Source of the DNA: Anaerococcus tetradius ATCC 35098
GTDB taxonomy: Bacteria; Bacillota; Clostridia; Tissierellales; Peptoniphilaceae
Length of the DNA: 32,991 nucleotides
Reading direction: 5' to 3'
NCBI RefSeq assembly: GCF_000159095.1
Contig: NZ_GG666295.1
Location: forward strand, 391,128 to 424,118
Part shown: positions 9,211 through 17,672 of the stretch, piece by piece
Position numbering within the stretch: position 1 is the first letter of the stretch
Layout: each line of letters opens with the position of its first letter
Notes under the pieces: model-generated
Database searches by the model: none
What the model was told of the DNA's origin: nothing
The model's input: the letters and a program-made list of their open reading frames with translations, nothing else
Translations under genes and position numbers: made by a program

Positions 9211-10515
9211 CTAATAAGAATTATTAATCAAGTCAATAAATTGACTGTTATTTTCCGTCCTTTTCATCCAGTCAATTAGCTCTACGATTGATTCAGCATT
9301 GGACATATTAGATTTTCTCAATTTGAACACAGCCTCAAGTTCCTTATCAGTTAATAGTAAGTCTTCTCTTCTTGTAGAAGATTTTTCGATATTGATTGCT
9401 GGGAAAATCCTCCTATCTGCAAGCCTTCTATCAAGATGAATTTCCATATTACCAGTTCCTTTGAACTCTTCAAAAATCATATCATCCATTCTAGAACCTG
9501 TATCAACTAGGGCGGTAGCAAGGATGGTCAAAGACCCTCCTCCTTCAATATTTCTTGCAGCTCCAAAAAATTGCTTTGGGCCGACTAGGGCAAGGGGATC
9601 AAGTCCTCCTGATAGGGTTCTACCTGATTGGGGGGTCATAATATTATAGGCCCTTGCAAGTCTTGTTATGGAGTCAAGCAGTATTACCACATCCTTTTTT
9701 TCTTCTACAAATCTCTTAGCTCGCTCTAGGACCATCTCAGCCATATCAATATGATTTTGAGGTGGCTTATCAAAGGTGGAGGCTGCTACTTCTGTTCTCA
9801 TCAATTCATTTGATGGATCCCTATATTCATTGACATATCTAATAAAATCAGTAACTTCTTCTGGTCTTTCGTCTATAAGAAGGACAATTATTTTGATATC
9901 ATCATAATTTTTTTCTATTGATCTTTCTATATCTTTGATGAGGGTGGTCTTACCTGCCTTGGGTTGGGAGACAATCAACCCTCTTTGGCCACGACCGATT
10001 GGACTAATAAAATCTATGATTCTTTCTGAAAAATGTTCTCTGCTTGTTTCTAAAGAAATTTTCTCGTTTGGATAAATTGGAGTTAAATCTTCAAAATAAG
10101 GCCTATTGTAGGCCACTCCAGGATTGATGCCATTGACATCTGATACAAATATTAGTGGGGCAAACTTGTCTTTTGCGTGTTTTTCTCTGGCAATTCCTCT
10201 TATGTAATCTCCAGTTTTTAGTCGAAACATCTTTATTTGCTTAGGTGGGACGTAGATGTCGTCATCTCCACTTTCATAAAGCTGGGTTCTAAGGAATCCA
10301 TAACCATCAGGTAGGATTTCTAATATTCCGTCACAGTCAAATTTGTTGCCTAAATCATTTTCTGCTTCTTCTTTGCTTTCTTCGCTTCTCTTATTTTCTT
10401 CTTCCTCTATTAGCTTGATTAGCTCATCTTTTCTGTATTTGCTTACAGATTCTATGCCCATTTCCTTGGCTAATTCTCTTAATTCTACTAGTTTTTTTTC
10501 TTTTAGTTTATCCAT
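9211..10515 (-). CDS. rho: Transcription termination factor Rho
   Basis: A 434-residue hexameric RNA helicase/ATPase that ends transcription of untranslated RNA. It has an N-terminal Rho_N helical domain (1-45), a charged insert rich in Glu (about 38-55), a cold-shock RNA-binding domain ([18 protein letters not shown], about 62-130) and a RecA-like core. The core has Walker [11 protein letters not shown], Walker [17 protein letters not shown], and RERPEEVTD-like [11 protein letters not shown]. The ATG follows AAAGGA, only about 20 nt from the fba terminator. No promoter is visible in the 50-nt gap to fba. Confidence 0.97.
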   Translation of the reverse strand: MDKLKEKKLVELRELAKEMGIESVSKYRKDELIKLIEEEENKRSEESKEEAENDLGNKFDCDGILEILPDGYGFLRTQLYESGDDDIYVPPKQIKMFRLKTGDYIRGIAREKHAKDKFAPLIFVSDVNGINPGVAYNRPYFEDLTPIYPNEKISLETSREHFSERIIDFISPIGRGQRGLIVSQPKAGKTTLIKDIERSIEKNYDDIKIIVLLIDERPEEVTDFIRYVNEYRDPSNELMRTEVAASTFDKPPQNHIDMAEMVLERAKRFVEEKKDVVILLDSITRLARAYNIMTPQSGRTLSGGLDPLALVGPKQFFGAARNIEGGGSLTILATALVDTGSRMDDMIFEEFKGTGNMEIHLDRRLADRRIFPAINIEKSSTRREDLLLTDKELEAVFKLRKSNMSNAESIVELIDWMKRTENNSQFIDLINNSY

Positions 10516-10526
10516 ATTTTCCTTTT

Positions 10527-10552
10527 AAGAAAAAGAGGACCATAAGGCCCTC
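10527..10552 (-). terminator. Intrinsic terminator between fba and rho
   Basis: On the minus strand GAGGGCC (10552-10546), loop TTAT, GGTCCTC (10541-10535), followed by TTTTTCTT. The 7-bp stem has one G.U pair. The T tract ends a few bases before the rho SD, so this hairpin may set how much transcript reaches rho. Confidence 0.85.
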
Positions 10553-10565
10553 CCATTTTCTTTTT

Positions 10566-11429
10566 TTATTTTGCACTATTTGCAGAACCGAACATATCGA
10601 TTTTTTCTTCTACTTTATCAATTACTGCTTGTGTTCCGTCTGCTAATAATTTTCTTGGGTCAAAGCCTTTACCTTGTTTATCTTTACCTGCTTCGATGTA
10701 TTTTCTTGTAGCTTCTGCAAAAACAAGTTGACATTCTGTGTTTACATTAATCTTAGATACGCCTAGGCTAATAGCTTTTTTGATTTGATCGTCAGGAATA
10801 CCTGTACCACCATGAAGAACTATTGGCATTTTTACTGCATCAGAGATTTCTCTTAATCTATCAAAGTTAAGTCCTTGCCAATCAGCTGGATAAACACCGT
10901 GAATATTTCCGATTCCTGCTGCTAAGAAGTCGATTCCTAATGAAGCAATTTTTTTACATTCTTCAACATCAGCAAGTTCTCCTGCTGATCTTACTCCGTC
11001 TTCTTCTCCGCCGATTCCGCCAACTTCAGCTTCAACAGACATTCCTTTAGAATGAGCTAATTCTGCGATTTCTTTTGTTTTTTCAAGATTTTCTTCTAAT
11101 GGGAAGTGAGATCCATCAAACATTACTGAAGTAAAACCAGCTTCTATAGCTTTCTTAGCTCCTTCATATGAACCATGATCTAAGTGAATAGCAACTGGAA
11201 CAGTAATTCCCATCTCATCGTGCATAACCTTAACTAGATCTGCGACAACTTTAAAGCCACCCATATATTTGATAGCTCCCTCAGAAGCAGCTACTATTAC
11301 AGCTGTTTGTTTTTCTTCTGCTGCTTTTAGGATTGCCTTTGTCCATTCAAGGTTATTTGTATTAAAATGGCCAATTGCATATCCATTTTCATAAGCTTTA
11401 TCTAACATTTCTTTTGCATTAACTAACAT
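10566..11429 (-). CDS. fba: Class II fructose-1,6-bisphosphate aldolase
   Basis: A 287-residue zinc-dependent aldolase of glycolysis/gluconeogenesis that splits fructose-1,6-bisphosphate to DHAP and glyceraldehyde-3-phosphate. The zinc/catalytic block VAIHLDHGSYE and DGSHFPLEEN, the zinc histidines in GNIHGVYP and VLHGGTG, and the phosphate-binding KINVNTECQ are all present. Length matches the short class IIB group. Strong SD AAGGAG. A weak -10-like TATTAT/TATAGT sits in the 56-nt gap behind proS, so it may also have its own promoter. It ends at a hairpin terminator. Confidence 0.96.
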   Translation of the reverse strand: MLVNAKEMLDKAYENGYAIGHFNTNNLEWTKAILKAAEEKQTAVIVAASEGAIKYMGGFKVVADLVKVMHDEMGITVPVAIHLDHGSYEGAKKAIEAGFTSVMFDGSHFPLEENLEKTKEIAELAHSKGMSVEAEVGGIGGEEDGVRSAGELADVEECKKIASLGIDFLAAGIGNIHGVYPADWQGLNFDRLREISDAVKMPIVLHGGTGIPDDQIKKAISLGVSKINVNTECQLVFAEATRKYIEAGKDKQGKGFDPRKLLADGTQAVIDKVEEKIDMFGSANSAK

Positions 11430-11485
11430 ATTGTCTCCTTATAGTTCTTATTCAAATTATCTTACACTATAATAATACCCTAATT

Positions 11486-13204
11486 CTAATTAAAAGATAG
11501 GTCTTTTTTGATGGACTTAATGATTTTATCTATTGCTTGATCAGATGTGATTTTTTCATTTTCCATCAAGGCTCTTGTAGAATATTCAACAATATCGTCT
11601 GATGCATCCTTGCCAACGGTGATTCTATAAGGAATACCAATTAAATCTCTATCATTGAACTTAACTCCAGCTCTTTCTTTCCTATCATCTAGGAGGACAT
11701 CTATTCTTTCTTCCTTGAGTCTCTTGTAAATTTTCTCTCCGAGTTCTTTTTGCTCTTCATTGTTTATGTTTACAATAGTTACTATAGCTTCGAAAGGAGC
11801 AACAGATGTTGGCCAGATTATACCCTTATCATCATGGTATTGTTCAACTATAGCTGATACTGATCTTGTTATACCGATTCCATAAGATCCCATGATAAAG
11901 GCTTGTTGTTTGCCATTTTCGTCTAGGAAGTAGGCTCCTAGGCTGTCAGAATACTTTGTTCCTAACTGGAAGATATTTCCAACTTCTATACCACGAGCTT
12001 CTTTTAGGATGCCTGAGCCATCATAGGCCATATCTCCAGCCTTTGCGGTAAGCAAATCTTCGACAATTTCTCCATCAAAATCTCTGCCGAAGTTTGCGTT
12101 GATGTAGTGGTAGTCAGTTTTGTTAGCTCCAACAAGGAGGTTATTTATTTTAGTTAAAGACTCATCAATTAAAACTCTTACGTCATCTCCAAGACCTATT
12201 GGTCCAGTATAACCTGCCTTAGCCTTAGTGATTTTTTCAATTGTTTCATCATCAAGCATCTCAATTTCATGTTCTGGGACTTTTAGATAGGAAATAAGTT
12301 TAGCCATATTCAATTCCCTATTGCCTGGAACGAAGACAATGATAGGCTCACCCTTAACCAAAAGATCGACTGCCTTAGCTGTTTTTTTCTTGTCTATATC
12401 CAAGAACTCACAAACTTCTTCGATTGTTGTTTTTCCTTTGGTCTCGACTAGTTTAAGTTCTTTTTCTTCTTCTATAATAGGATTTACTTTAAATCTTGCT
12501 TTTTCGTCTGTAGCTGCATAGTCTGAATCATCAGTATAAAGAATTACTCCCTCACCTGTTTCAGATAGGGCGATAAACTCGTGACTCTTTTTTCCACCCA
12601 TGCTTCCAGAATCACCTTCTACGATTTTATAGTCAAGACCCATCCTATCAAAGGCTTGCTCATAGGCATCCCACATTTTTTGGTAGGATACTTCAAGACC
12701 TTCCATATCCTTATCAAAGGAGTAGGCATCCTTCATCAAAAAATCCCTTGATCTATTGATACCAAATCTTGGTCTTTTCTCATCTCTAAATTTATCTACT
12801 ATTTGATAAATATTTAGTGGGAGTTGTTTGTAAGAATTAAGCTCGTCTTTGATTAGACTAGTAAAAGATTCCTCAGCTGTTGGCCCTAGGCAATATTCTC
12901 TATCATGTCTGTCTTTTATTTTGAACATCTCAGGTCCAAAGGTCTCCCATCTTCCTGAGGCTTCCCATATTTCTCTAGTTTGAAGGATAGATGTAGAAAC
13001 TTCTATAGAATCATAATCTTCCATAGCTTCTCTTACTATAGCTTCAATCTTGTTAACTACTTTCTTTCCAAGTGGTAGGAATGAATAAACACCACTTGCT
13101 TGTTTTCTAATAAAGCCCCCCCTAGTTAAAAACTTGTGGCTTTCAGTTTCTGCATCTACTGGATCTTGCCTTAGGGTTGGCATATAATATTTTGATAATT
13201 TCAT
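11486..13204 (-). CDS. proS: Prolyl-tRNA synthetase (bacterial type with editing domain)
   Basis: A 572-residue class II synthetase that charges tRNA-Pro. Class II motif 1 lies in the N-terminal block, motif 2 in REYCLGPTAEESFTSL and motif 3 in GSYGIGITRSVSAIVEQ. The INS-type editing domain that clears mis-acylated Ala-tRNA-Pro lies between motifs 2 and 3 (about 225-400), and the anticodon-binding domain is C-terminal (about 465-572). The ATG overlaps the tex stop as ATGA and has SD AGGTG. There is no untranslated leader and hence no room for a T-box before it. Confidence 0.96.
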   Translation of the reverse strand: MKLSKYYMPTLRQDPVDAETESHKFLTRGGFIRKQASGVYSFLPLGKKVVNKIEAIVREAMEDYDSIEVSTSILQTREIWEASGRWETFGPEMFKIKDRHDREYCLGPTAEESFTSLIKDELNSYKQLPLNIYQIVDKFRDEKRPRFGINRSRDFLMKDAYSFDKDMEGLEVSYQKMWDAYEQAFDRMGLDYKIVEGDSGSMGGKKSHEFIALSETGEGVILYTDDSDYAATDEKARFKVNPIIEEEKELKLVETKGKTTIEEVCEFLDIDKKKTAKAVDLLVKGEPIIVFVPGNRELNMAKLISYLKVPEHEIEMLDDETIEKITKAKAGYTGPIGLGDDVRVLIDESLTKINNLLVGANKTDYHYINANFGRDFDGEIVEDLLTAKAGDMAYDGSGILKEARGIEVGNIFQLGTKYSDSLGAYFLDENGKQQAFIMGSYGIGITRSVSAIVEQYHDDKGIIWPTSVAPFEAIVTIVNINNEEQKELGEKIYKRLKEERIDVLLDDRKERAGVKFNDRDLIGIPYRITVGKDASDDIVEYSTRALMENEKITSDQAIDKIIKSIKKDLSFN

Positions 13205-15300
13205 TTTTCACCTATATCTTTCATTGATAGACCTATTCTTTCCTTTTTTTTGTCTATCTCTACAACTTTAACATCAACAATTTGCGCATTCGTCAAAACT
13301 TCGCGTGGATTTTTGATAAATTTATCGGAGATCTTAGAAACATGGACAAGGCCATCGACCCCTACACCTATATCGACAAAGGCTCCGAAGTCAGTTATAT
13401 TTCTAACCTTTCCTTTAAGAATCATACCCTCTTTTAGGTCATCTATCCCCATTACTTCCTTGCGAGTTAAAACTTCAGGATTATCTTCTCTCGGATCCCT
13501 TCCGGGCTTTTTAAGCTCGGCTATTATATCTTTAAGGGTCGGAAGCCCAACATCAAGCTTACTTGCCAAGCTTTCTAAATCCAAATCGTCAAGCGAGTGC
13601 TTATTTATTTCCTTGGCAATCTTGTAGGATTCGGGGTGGACTGCGGTATTATCCAAAATTTCCGGAGAATCAGGAAATCTCAAAAAGCCTGCACATAATT
13701 TGTAAGTCTTATCTCCTAAGCCCTTTACAGTCTTTAAATCTTTCCTATATACTAGCTTACCTTCCTTAAAGTCTTCCTCGATTCTTTTTGCTAGGCTTGG
13801 GTTTAAACCTGAAACATAGCTAAGAAGTTTATAGGAAGCATTGTTTATGGTAACTCCTACCTCATTAACCGCATCTTCTACAACCTTGGAAAGTTCTTCA
13901 TCAAGTTTTTTAGAATCAAGATCATGTTGGTATTGACCAATACCTATGTGCTTAGGCTCAATTTTAACAAGTTCAGCCATAGGATCTTGGAGCCTTCTTG
14001 CCATTGATATAGCTCCTCTAATAGTAACATCGAGATTTGGAAATTCCTCTTCTCCAAGTTCAGAAGCAGAATACACAGAAGCACCTGCCTCATTTACTAT
14101 GGCATAACTAATATTATCCACTTCTTTGACTAACTTATTTACAACAAGCTCGGTTTCCCTAGAAGCTGTGGCATTACCCAGAGCAATGAGACTTACCCCG
14201 TATTTTTTAATGAGGGACTTTAAAGTTCCGATTGCCTCCTTTTCTTTATTGTGGGGCTCAACTGGATAGATGACAGCAGAATCTAAATACTTACCGAATT
14301 TATCTACAACAGCAACCTTACATCCTGTCCTAAAACCTGGGTCAAGACCAATAACCGCTTGTCCCTTGATAGGTCTTTGCAAAAGATAGGGCTTGAGGTT
14401 GTTGCCAAAAACTTCTATAGAATCATCCTCAGCCTTTTCTGTTATATAATTTCTCATCTCAGTTGTAATAGAAGGTAGCATAAGCCTCTTATATGCATCA
14501 TCTACAGTTTTATCCAGAAGGAAATTTTGATAATCATTAAAATTCTTATCTTTTCTGTACAAGTCACCTATTAACTTTTTGTTATAATTATCTGTAAATT
14601 CAATCTTAACACTAAGGGCATTTTCCTTCTCAGCCCTATTAATAGCTAGGGTTTGGAAAGACTTCATTTCCCTAAGTTTTTTATTAAAATCATAATAATT
14701 CTCATAAAGACCACTTTCATCTTCCTTCAAAGTGGCTACAAGCTTTGCCCTAACGAAAGCATCCCTCCTAATGATATTTCTAGCCATGATATTGTTAGCA
14801 ATATCTTCGGCAAGGATATCTAAGGACCTTTCAAGAGCATCCTCTTTTGTATCTAGTCCTTCAACAAGATATTTTTCTGCTTCATCTAAGCCTTCACTTT
14901 CGCTTTTAGCTTCATTCATTAGAAAATCCAAAAGCTTATCAAGACCAAATTCACGGGCGATATCAGCCCTTGTCTTTCTCTTTGACTTGAAAGGAGCGTA
15001 AATATCCTCAAGTATAGCTAGAGTATTTGTAGAAAGAATTTCCTCCCTCAACTGATCGGTAAGCTTGCCCTGACCATCTATAGCATTAATAATCTCTTCC
15101 TGTCTCTTCTCAATATTTCTATACTTCTTGAGATTTTTTTCTATATCCCTAATCTCAACATCGGACAAATTACCTGTAACTTCCTTCCTATACCTGGCTA
15201 TAAAAGCAACAGTAGAGCCTTCATCCAAGAGATTTGTAACAGCATCTATGCTTTTTTCGCTAATCTCTAATTGTTTTGATAAAATTTCTGTAATATTCAT
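13201..15300 (-). CDS. tex: Tex family transcription accessory / RNA-binding protein
   Basis: A 699-residue Tex protein with all expected parts: N-terminal helical HTH region, a YqgF/RuvC-like domain (about 325-450, GLDPGFRTGCKVAVVD), helix-hairpin-helix repeats (about 480-600) and a C-terminal S1 RNA-binding domain (about 625-695, GKVRNITDFGAFVDIGVGVDG). Tex proteins bind RNA and affect transcription; the exact role in Firmicutes is unsettled. The stop overlaps proS (ATGA). Only a weakly placed AGG lies before the ATG, which follows the terminator of the upstream membrane-protein gene. Confidence 0.95.
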   Translation of the reverse strand: MNITEILSKQLEISEKSIDAVTNLLDEGSTVAFIARYRKEVTGNLSDVEIRDIEKNLKKYRNIEKRQEEIINAIDGQGKLTDQLREEILSTNTLAILEDIYAPFKSKRKTRADIAREFGLDKLLDFLMNEAKSESEGLDEAEKYLVEGLDTKEDALERSLDILAEDIANNIMARNIIRRDAFVRAKLVATLKEDESGLYENYYDFNKKLREMKSFQTLAINRAEKENALSVKIEFTDNYNKKLIGDLYRKDKNFNDYQNFLLDKTVDDAYKRLMLPSITTEMRNYITEKAEDDSIEVFGNNLKPYLLQRPIKGQAVIGLDPGFRTGCKVAVVDKFGKYLDSAVIYPVEPHNKEKEAIGTLKSLIKKYGVSLIALGNATASRETELVVNKLVKEVDNISYAIVNEAGASVYSASELGEEEFPNLDVTIRGAISMARRLQDPMAELVKIEPKHIGIGQYQHDLDSKKLDEELSKVVEDAVNEVGVTINNASYKLLSYVSGLNPSLAKRIEEDFKEGKLVYRKDLKTVKGLGDKTYKLCAGFLRFPDSPEILDNTAVHPESYKIAKEINKHSLDDLDLESLASKLDVGLPTLKDIIAELKKPGRDPREDNPEVLTRKEVMGIDDLKEGMILKGKVRNITDFGAFVDIGVGVDGLVHVSKISDKFIKNPREVLTNAQIVDVKVVEIDKKKERIGLSMKDIGEK

Positions 15301-15329
15301 AAAATACTTAACCTAATAACTCCTAAAAA

Positions 15330-15358
15330 GGGAAAAGATAGGCACAAAATCCTATCCT
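15330..15358 (-). terminator. Intrinsic terminator between the membrane protein gene and tex
   Basis: Minus strand AGGATAGG (15358-15351), 8-nt loop ATTTTGTG, CCTATCTT (15342-15335) then TTTCCCTTTTT. It is an 8-bp stem with one wobble pair. It lies 18 nt behind the upstream stop and about 35 nt before the tex ATG. Confidence 0.7.
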
Positions 15359-15376
15359 TATCCCCACTATTTAAAA

Positions 15377-16558
15377 TTAATTTCCAGTAATAAAATTAAT
15401 TTTGTACTTTGGAAAATTCATACTAATAATTTTACCACCAATATTTTGATAATTCTCTTCACTAAAATCAAAAATATTCGATGGATCATAAAGAACAATC
15501 TTAGACTCTTTTATATCAGAAGGAGCGACAATAAGCTCAAACTTGTAGGCTTGTCTATCCTTAGAATACCTTATCAAAATATCAATAAATCTCCCATAAT
15601 CATACTCATTAGTATGCCTAAACTCTAAATCAACCTTATATTCCTTGTCTTCAACGATATTGAACTTAGCATTCCTACTAGTATATGAGGTAACTTCACC
15701 CGTTTCTATATTAGTAATCCTAATAGTAGTTTCATTAAGAAAAGACTTATCCTCCCTGCTAACCATATGGATAATATCGGTATTAGAAAGTTCTTTTTCT
15801 ATCTTTTCAATCTCTCTTTCCTTATCTTGAAGCCTAAAAAGATCATCTCTTAAATCCTCAACCTTATCGGGCTTTTTACTAGCAACTAGCTTAGGCTTTA
15901 GACCAGAAAAAATCTTAACATCATCATCAAGACTTTTTCTTACCTTCCTATCAGCATTAACGCCCTTAGCCTTAGAATCCTGGGTCTTCTCATTAAGAAA
16001 TTGGTCAATATCATCAAACTTCATCTTATCATTCACAAGCCTTATATCCTTTTCATTAAGATGCTTGTAGGTAGAAAATAAAGTCCTAAAAATCATATAC
16101 AAAAAAGACAAAGAAGTAAGAAGACTCTTTAAAGCCTTTGGCAACAAATTATTACTATCGACAATACTAACTATAATCATAATTAAAAAAGGCAAAGCTC
16201 CTGTATAGCTGAAAAATCCATTCTTCCTAGCTTTATACTCACTAGCCTTAACCAAATTAGTAGACGACTTAACAAGAATTTTAATAATCCTAATAACAAA
16301 AATAATCCCGCCAAGCAAATAAAAGCCTGCGATAACATTATTTAAAATAGGAAACATACCATACAAGTCGATTGGCAAAGACCTAATCCCATAATCCACT
16401 GCAAAAGTTAGTCCAAGCAAAAATAAACCACTCTTCCTAAAAGCCTTTGAAATAGCAAACAAAAGCAACAAAATCACCGCAAAAAATATTGGAATTAGCG
16501 TTATTTGATTGTAGGTTAATACATTTCCTATATCATTAAAAACATTTGTAAAATCCAT
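15377..16558 (-). CDS. Multi-pass membrane protein of unknown function with cytosolic C-terminal domain
   Basis: A 393-residue protein that I do not recognise. The first 165 residues hold about five hydrophobic segments (about 20-40, 44-62, 72-95, 116-134, 143-163). A Lys/Asp/Glu-rich linker (about 165-265) is followed by a beta-rich C-terminal region (about 270-393) with alternating hydrophobic residues and the ending KYKINFITGN. No enzyme motif, signal peptide or known domain is apparent. The ATG has SD GGAG at 5 nt. It is a single gene between a divergent tRNA-Thr and its own terminator, and codon use matches its neighbours. Confidence 0.75.
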   Translation of the reverse strand: MDFTNVFNDIGNVLTYNQITLIPIFFAVILLLLFAISKAFRKSGLFLLGLTFAVDYGIRSLPIDLYGMFPILNNVIAGFYLLGGIIFVIRIIKILVKSSTNLVKASEYKARKNGFFSYTGALPFLIMIIVSIVDSNNLLPKALKSLLTSLSFLYMIFRTLFSTYKHLNEKDIRLVNDKMKFDDIDQFLNEKTQDSKAKGVNADRKVRKSLDDDVKIFSGLKPKLVASKKPDKVEDLRDDLFRLQDKEREIEKIEKELSNTDIIHMVSREDKSFLNETTIRITNIETGEVTSYTSRNAKFNIVEDKEYKVDLEFRHTNEYDYGRFIDILIRYSKDRQAYKFELIVAPSDIKESKIVLYDPSNIFDFSEENYQNIGGKIISMNFPKYKINFITGN

Positions 16559-16658
16559 AATAACTCCATACTAATAATTATATCAAATATCCTTAAAGAT
16601 ACAATAAAAAAATTAAAAGTACTTACAATAATCAAAAAATATGATATCATATATATAT

Positions 16659-16734
16659 GCTAGAATAGCTCAAGTGGTAGAGCACCGGTATCGTAAACCG
16701 TAGGTTGCAGGTTCAAGTCCTGTTTCTAGCTCCA
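16659..16734 (+). tRNA. tRNA-Thr (anticodon CGT)
   Basis: A 76-nt cloverleaf with encoded CCA. Acceptor GCTAGAA pairs perfectly with TTCTAGC; the D stem is GCTC/GAGC; the anticodon loop ATCGTAA has CGT at 34-36; the T arm GCAGG-TTCAAGT-CCTGT has a G.U at its base. The discriminator base is T. The top pair of the anticodon stem (27-43) is a C-T mismatch. It reads ACG codons. A weak -35/-10-like pair (TTACAA at 16623, TATCAT at 16645) lies just upstream. It is one of the few plus-strand genes. Confidence 0.95.
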
Positions 16735-16941
16735 TTTTTATATCAAAAACAAAACCTCCCCTAGAGCAAGCTATTTTTTGAATTTTATCTTTGTATATTA
16801 AAATTACTGGATTTTAAATCTTAAATCATTAACTTTTCCAATTATCATCTACCGTTTCTTATCCATAAATAATAATTTATTATAAATGTAAATATCAAAA
16901 TGTACACTTTTTTCATATGAGATTCGGCAATTTTATTTATT
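16735..16941. other. AT-rich intergenic stretch, no gene seen
   Basis: Between the tRNA-Thr and the CRISPR remnant I find no credible reading frame, RNA fold or terminator with a clear T-tract. An open frame at 16845-17057 (minus) is made by translating the CRISPR repeats and is not a gene. Confidence 0.6.
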
Positions 16942-17030
16942 AATGCACCCCTGCGTGTGCGGGTAAAACTTAGTTGAATCAGAGCAAGAGATACCCTATG
17001 TAGGATCACCCCCGCGTGTGCGGGTACAAC
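16942..17030 (-). CRISPR. Two-repeat type I-E-like CRISPR remnant (28-nt repeats, 33-nt spacer)
   Basis: Two copies of a 28-nt element at 17003-17030 and 16942-16969 share the palindromic core GCGTGTGCGGGTA and have the ends expected of type I-E repeats of Gram-positives (GGATCACCCCCGC at one end, AAC at the other). They are 61 nt apart start to start, leaving a 33-nt unique spacer at 16970-17002. This is the standard I-E period. On the minus strand the first copy is intact and the second is degenerate at its 3' end (GTGCATT instead of GTGATCC), as terminal repeats often are, so the leader should lie above 17030. No third repeat is in phase at 17064 or 16881. No cas gene is in the window. Confidence 0.75.
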
Positions 17031-17300
17031 ACTTAAATTTACTTGAATTATCAACATTTATTATTTTCTTATTTCAGTTTTTTATTTACTTAGAAAAACT
17101 CTTCAGTTATTATTTACTGATAGACCCTTGCTCATGCTACTTAGGCTTCAACTTCCTATCCTAGATATTATTATAACATTTTTCCATTTCTTAGTGAATT
17201 TTATAACTTTTCTAAAATAGTTAAAATTAATTTATTATAAAGTATTGCTTATATTTTTCTTTAACTTATCGGATAATCCATTTAGTTAAAATATCCCAAA
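17031..17300 (-). other. AT-rich stretch, possible CRISPR leader
   Basis: About 270 bases without a gene, very AT-rich, lying on the leader side of the CRISPR remnant and ending at the ferredoxin terminator. I see no ORF with a ribosome binding site. A leader role is inferred only from the repeat polarity. Confidence 0.4.
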
Positions 17301-17302
17301 AG

Positions 17303-17325
17303 AAAAAAGACCCAGCAGGGTCTTT
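17303..17325 (-). terminator. Intrinsic terminator of the ferredoxin gene
   Basis: Minus strand AAAGACCC (17325-17318), loop TGCT, GGGTCTTT (17313-17306), followed by TTTC and more T's. A perfect 8-bp stem, 27 nt behind the ferredoxin stop. Confidence 0.9.
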
Positions 17326-17351
17326 CCTATGTCTATTATTTATGTATATGA

Positions 17352-17525
17352 TTATTCTTGGTCAATTGCTTCTACTGGGCAAACTGCTGCACATGATCCA
17401 CAATCGATACAAGCATCAGCGTCAATTTCGTAAGCTGCATCGCCTTGTGCGATTGCTCCTACTGGGCATTCACCTTCACATGATCCGCAAGATATACATG
17501 TATTTTCATCTATTCTATAAGCCAT
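17352..17525 (-). CDS. 2[4Fe-4S] bacterial-type ferredoxin
   Basis: A 57-residue small electron carrier. Two CxxCxxCxxxCP cluster motifs are seen: CISCGSCEGECP (from residue 10) and CIDCGSCAAVCP (from residue 39). They are separated by the usual linker and each is followed by an xxAI turn, which is the clostridial ferredoxin pattern. It donates or accepts electrons for fermentation enzymes of anaerobes. The ATG is preceded by a perfect AGGAGG SD. It is a single-gene transcript with its own strong promoter and terminator, consistent with high expression. The gene is easily missed because of its length. Confidence 0.97.
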   Translation of the reverse strand: MAYRIDENTCISCGSCEGECPVGAIAQGDAAYEIDADACIDCGSCAAVCPVEAIDQE

Positions 17526-17559
17526 ATTATTCCTCCTATTTGTTATTTCTTATGTTTAT

Positions 17560-17588
17560 AATATACAACACAAGACTTAAAAAGTCAA
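17560..17588 (-). promoter_or_regulatory. Strong sigma-A promoter of the ferredoxin gene
   Basis: Minus strand: -35 TTGACT (17588-17583), 17-bp spacer, -10 TATATT (17565-17560). The leader is about 28 nt long before the ATG. Confidence 0.85.
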
Positions 17589-17621
17589 GAAATTTTTTAT
17601 ATTTATTCCAATTTTAATTTT

Positions 17622-17661
17622 AAAATGATAATTTATTCAAATTGATATTAATTATCATTTT
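17622..17661 (-). terminator. AT-only terminator after ricT
   Basis: AAAATGATAATT (17661-17650 on the minus strand) pairs with AATTATCATTTT (17633-17622) around a 16-nt loop. A 12-bp stem almost without G/C, ending in TTTT then A/T. It ends the tmk-darA-holB-ricT operon; the weak base pairing makes efficiency uncertain. Confidence 0.6.
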
Positions 17662-17672
17662 TAATCGCATTT

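Noticed and set aside
11430-11485. Strong fba promoter
   Set aside because: A TATTAT/TATAGT string is present but no acceptable -35 lies at the right distance; left as a remark only.
13190-13230. T-box or riboswitch before proS
   Set aside because: The proS start overlaps the tex stop, so there is no leader.
16845-17057. 70-codon open frame with a VVPAHAGVI string
   Set aside because: This peptide is the familiar false translation of type I-E CRISPR repeats.
17121-17140. A third CRISPR-like repeat (ACCCTTGCTCATGC)
   Set aside because: Only 9 of 14 bases match the repeat core and it is not in phase with the 61-nt period.
17342-17617. 91-codon plus-strand frame
   Set aside because: It is antisense to the ferredoxin gene, which has perfect cluster motifs, SD, promoter and terminator.
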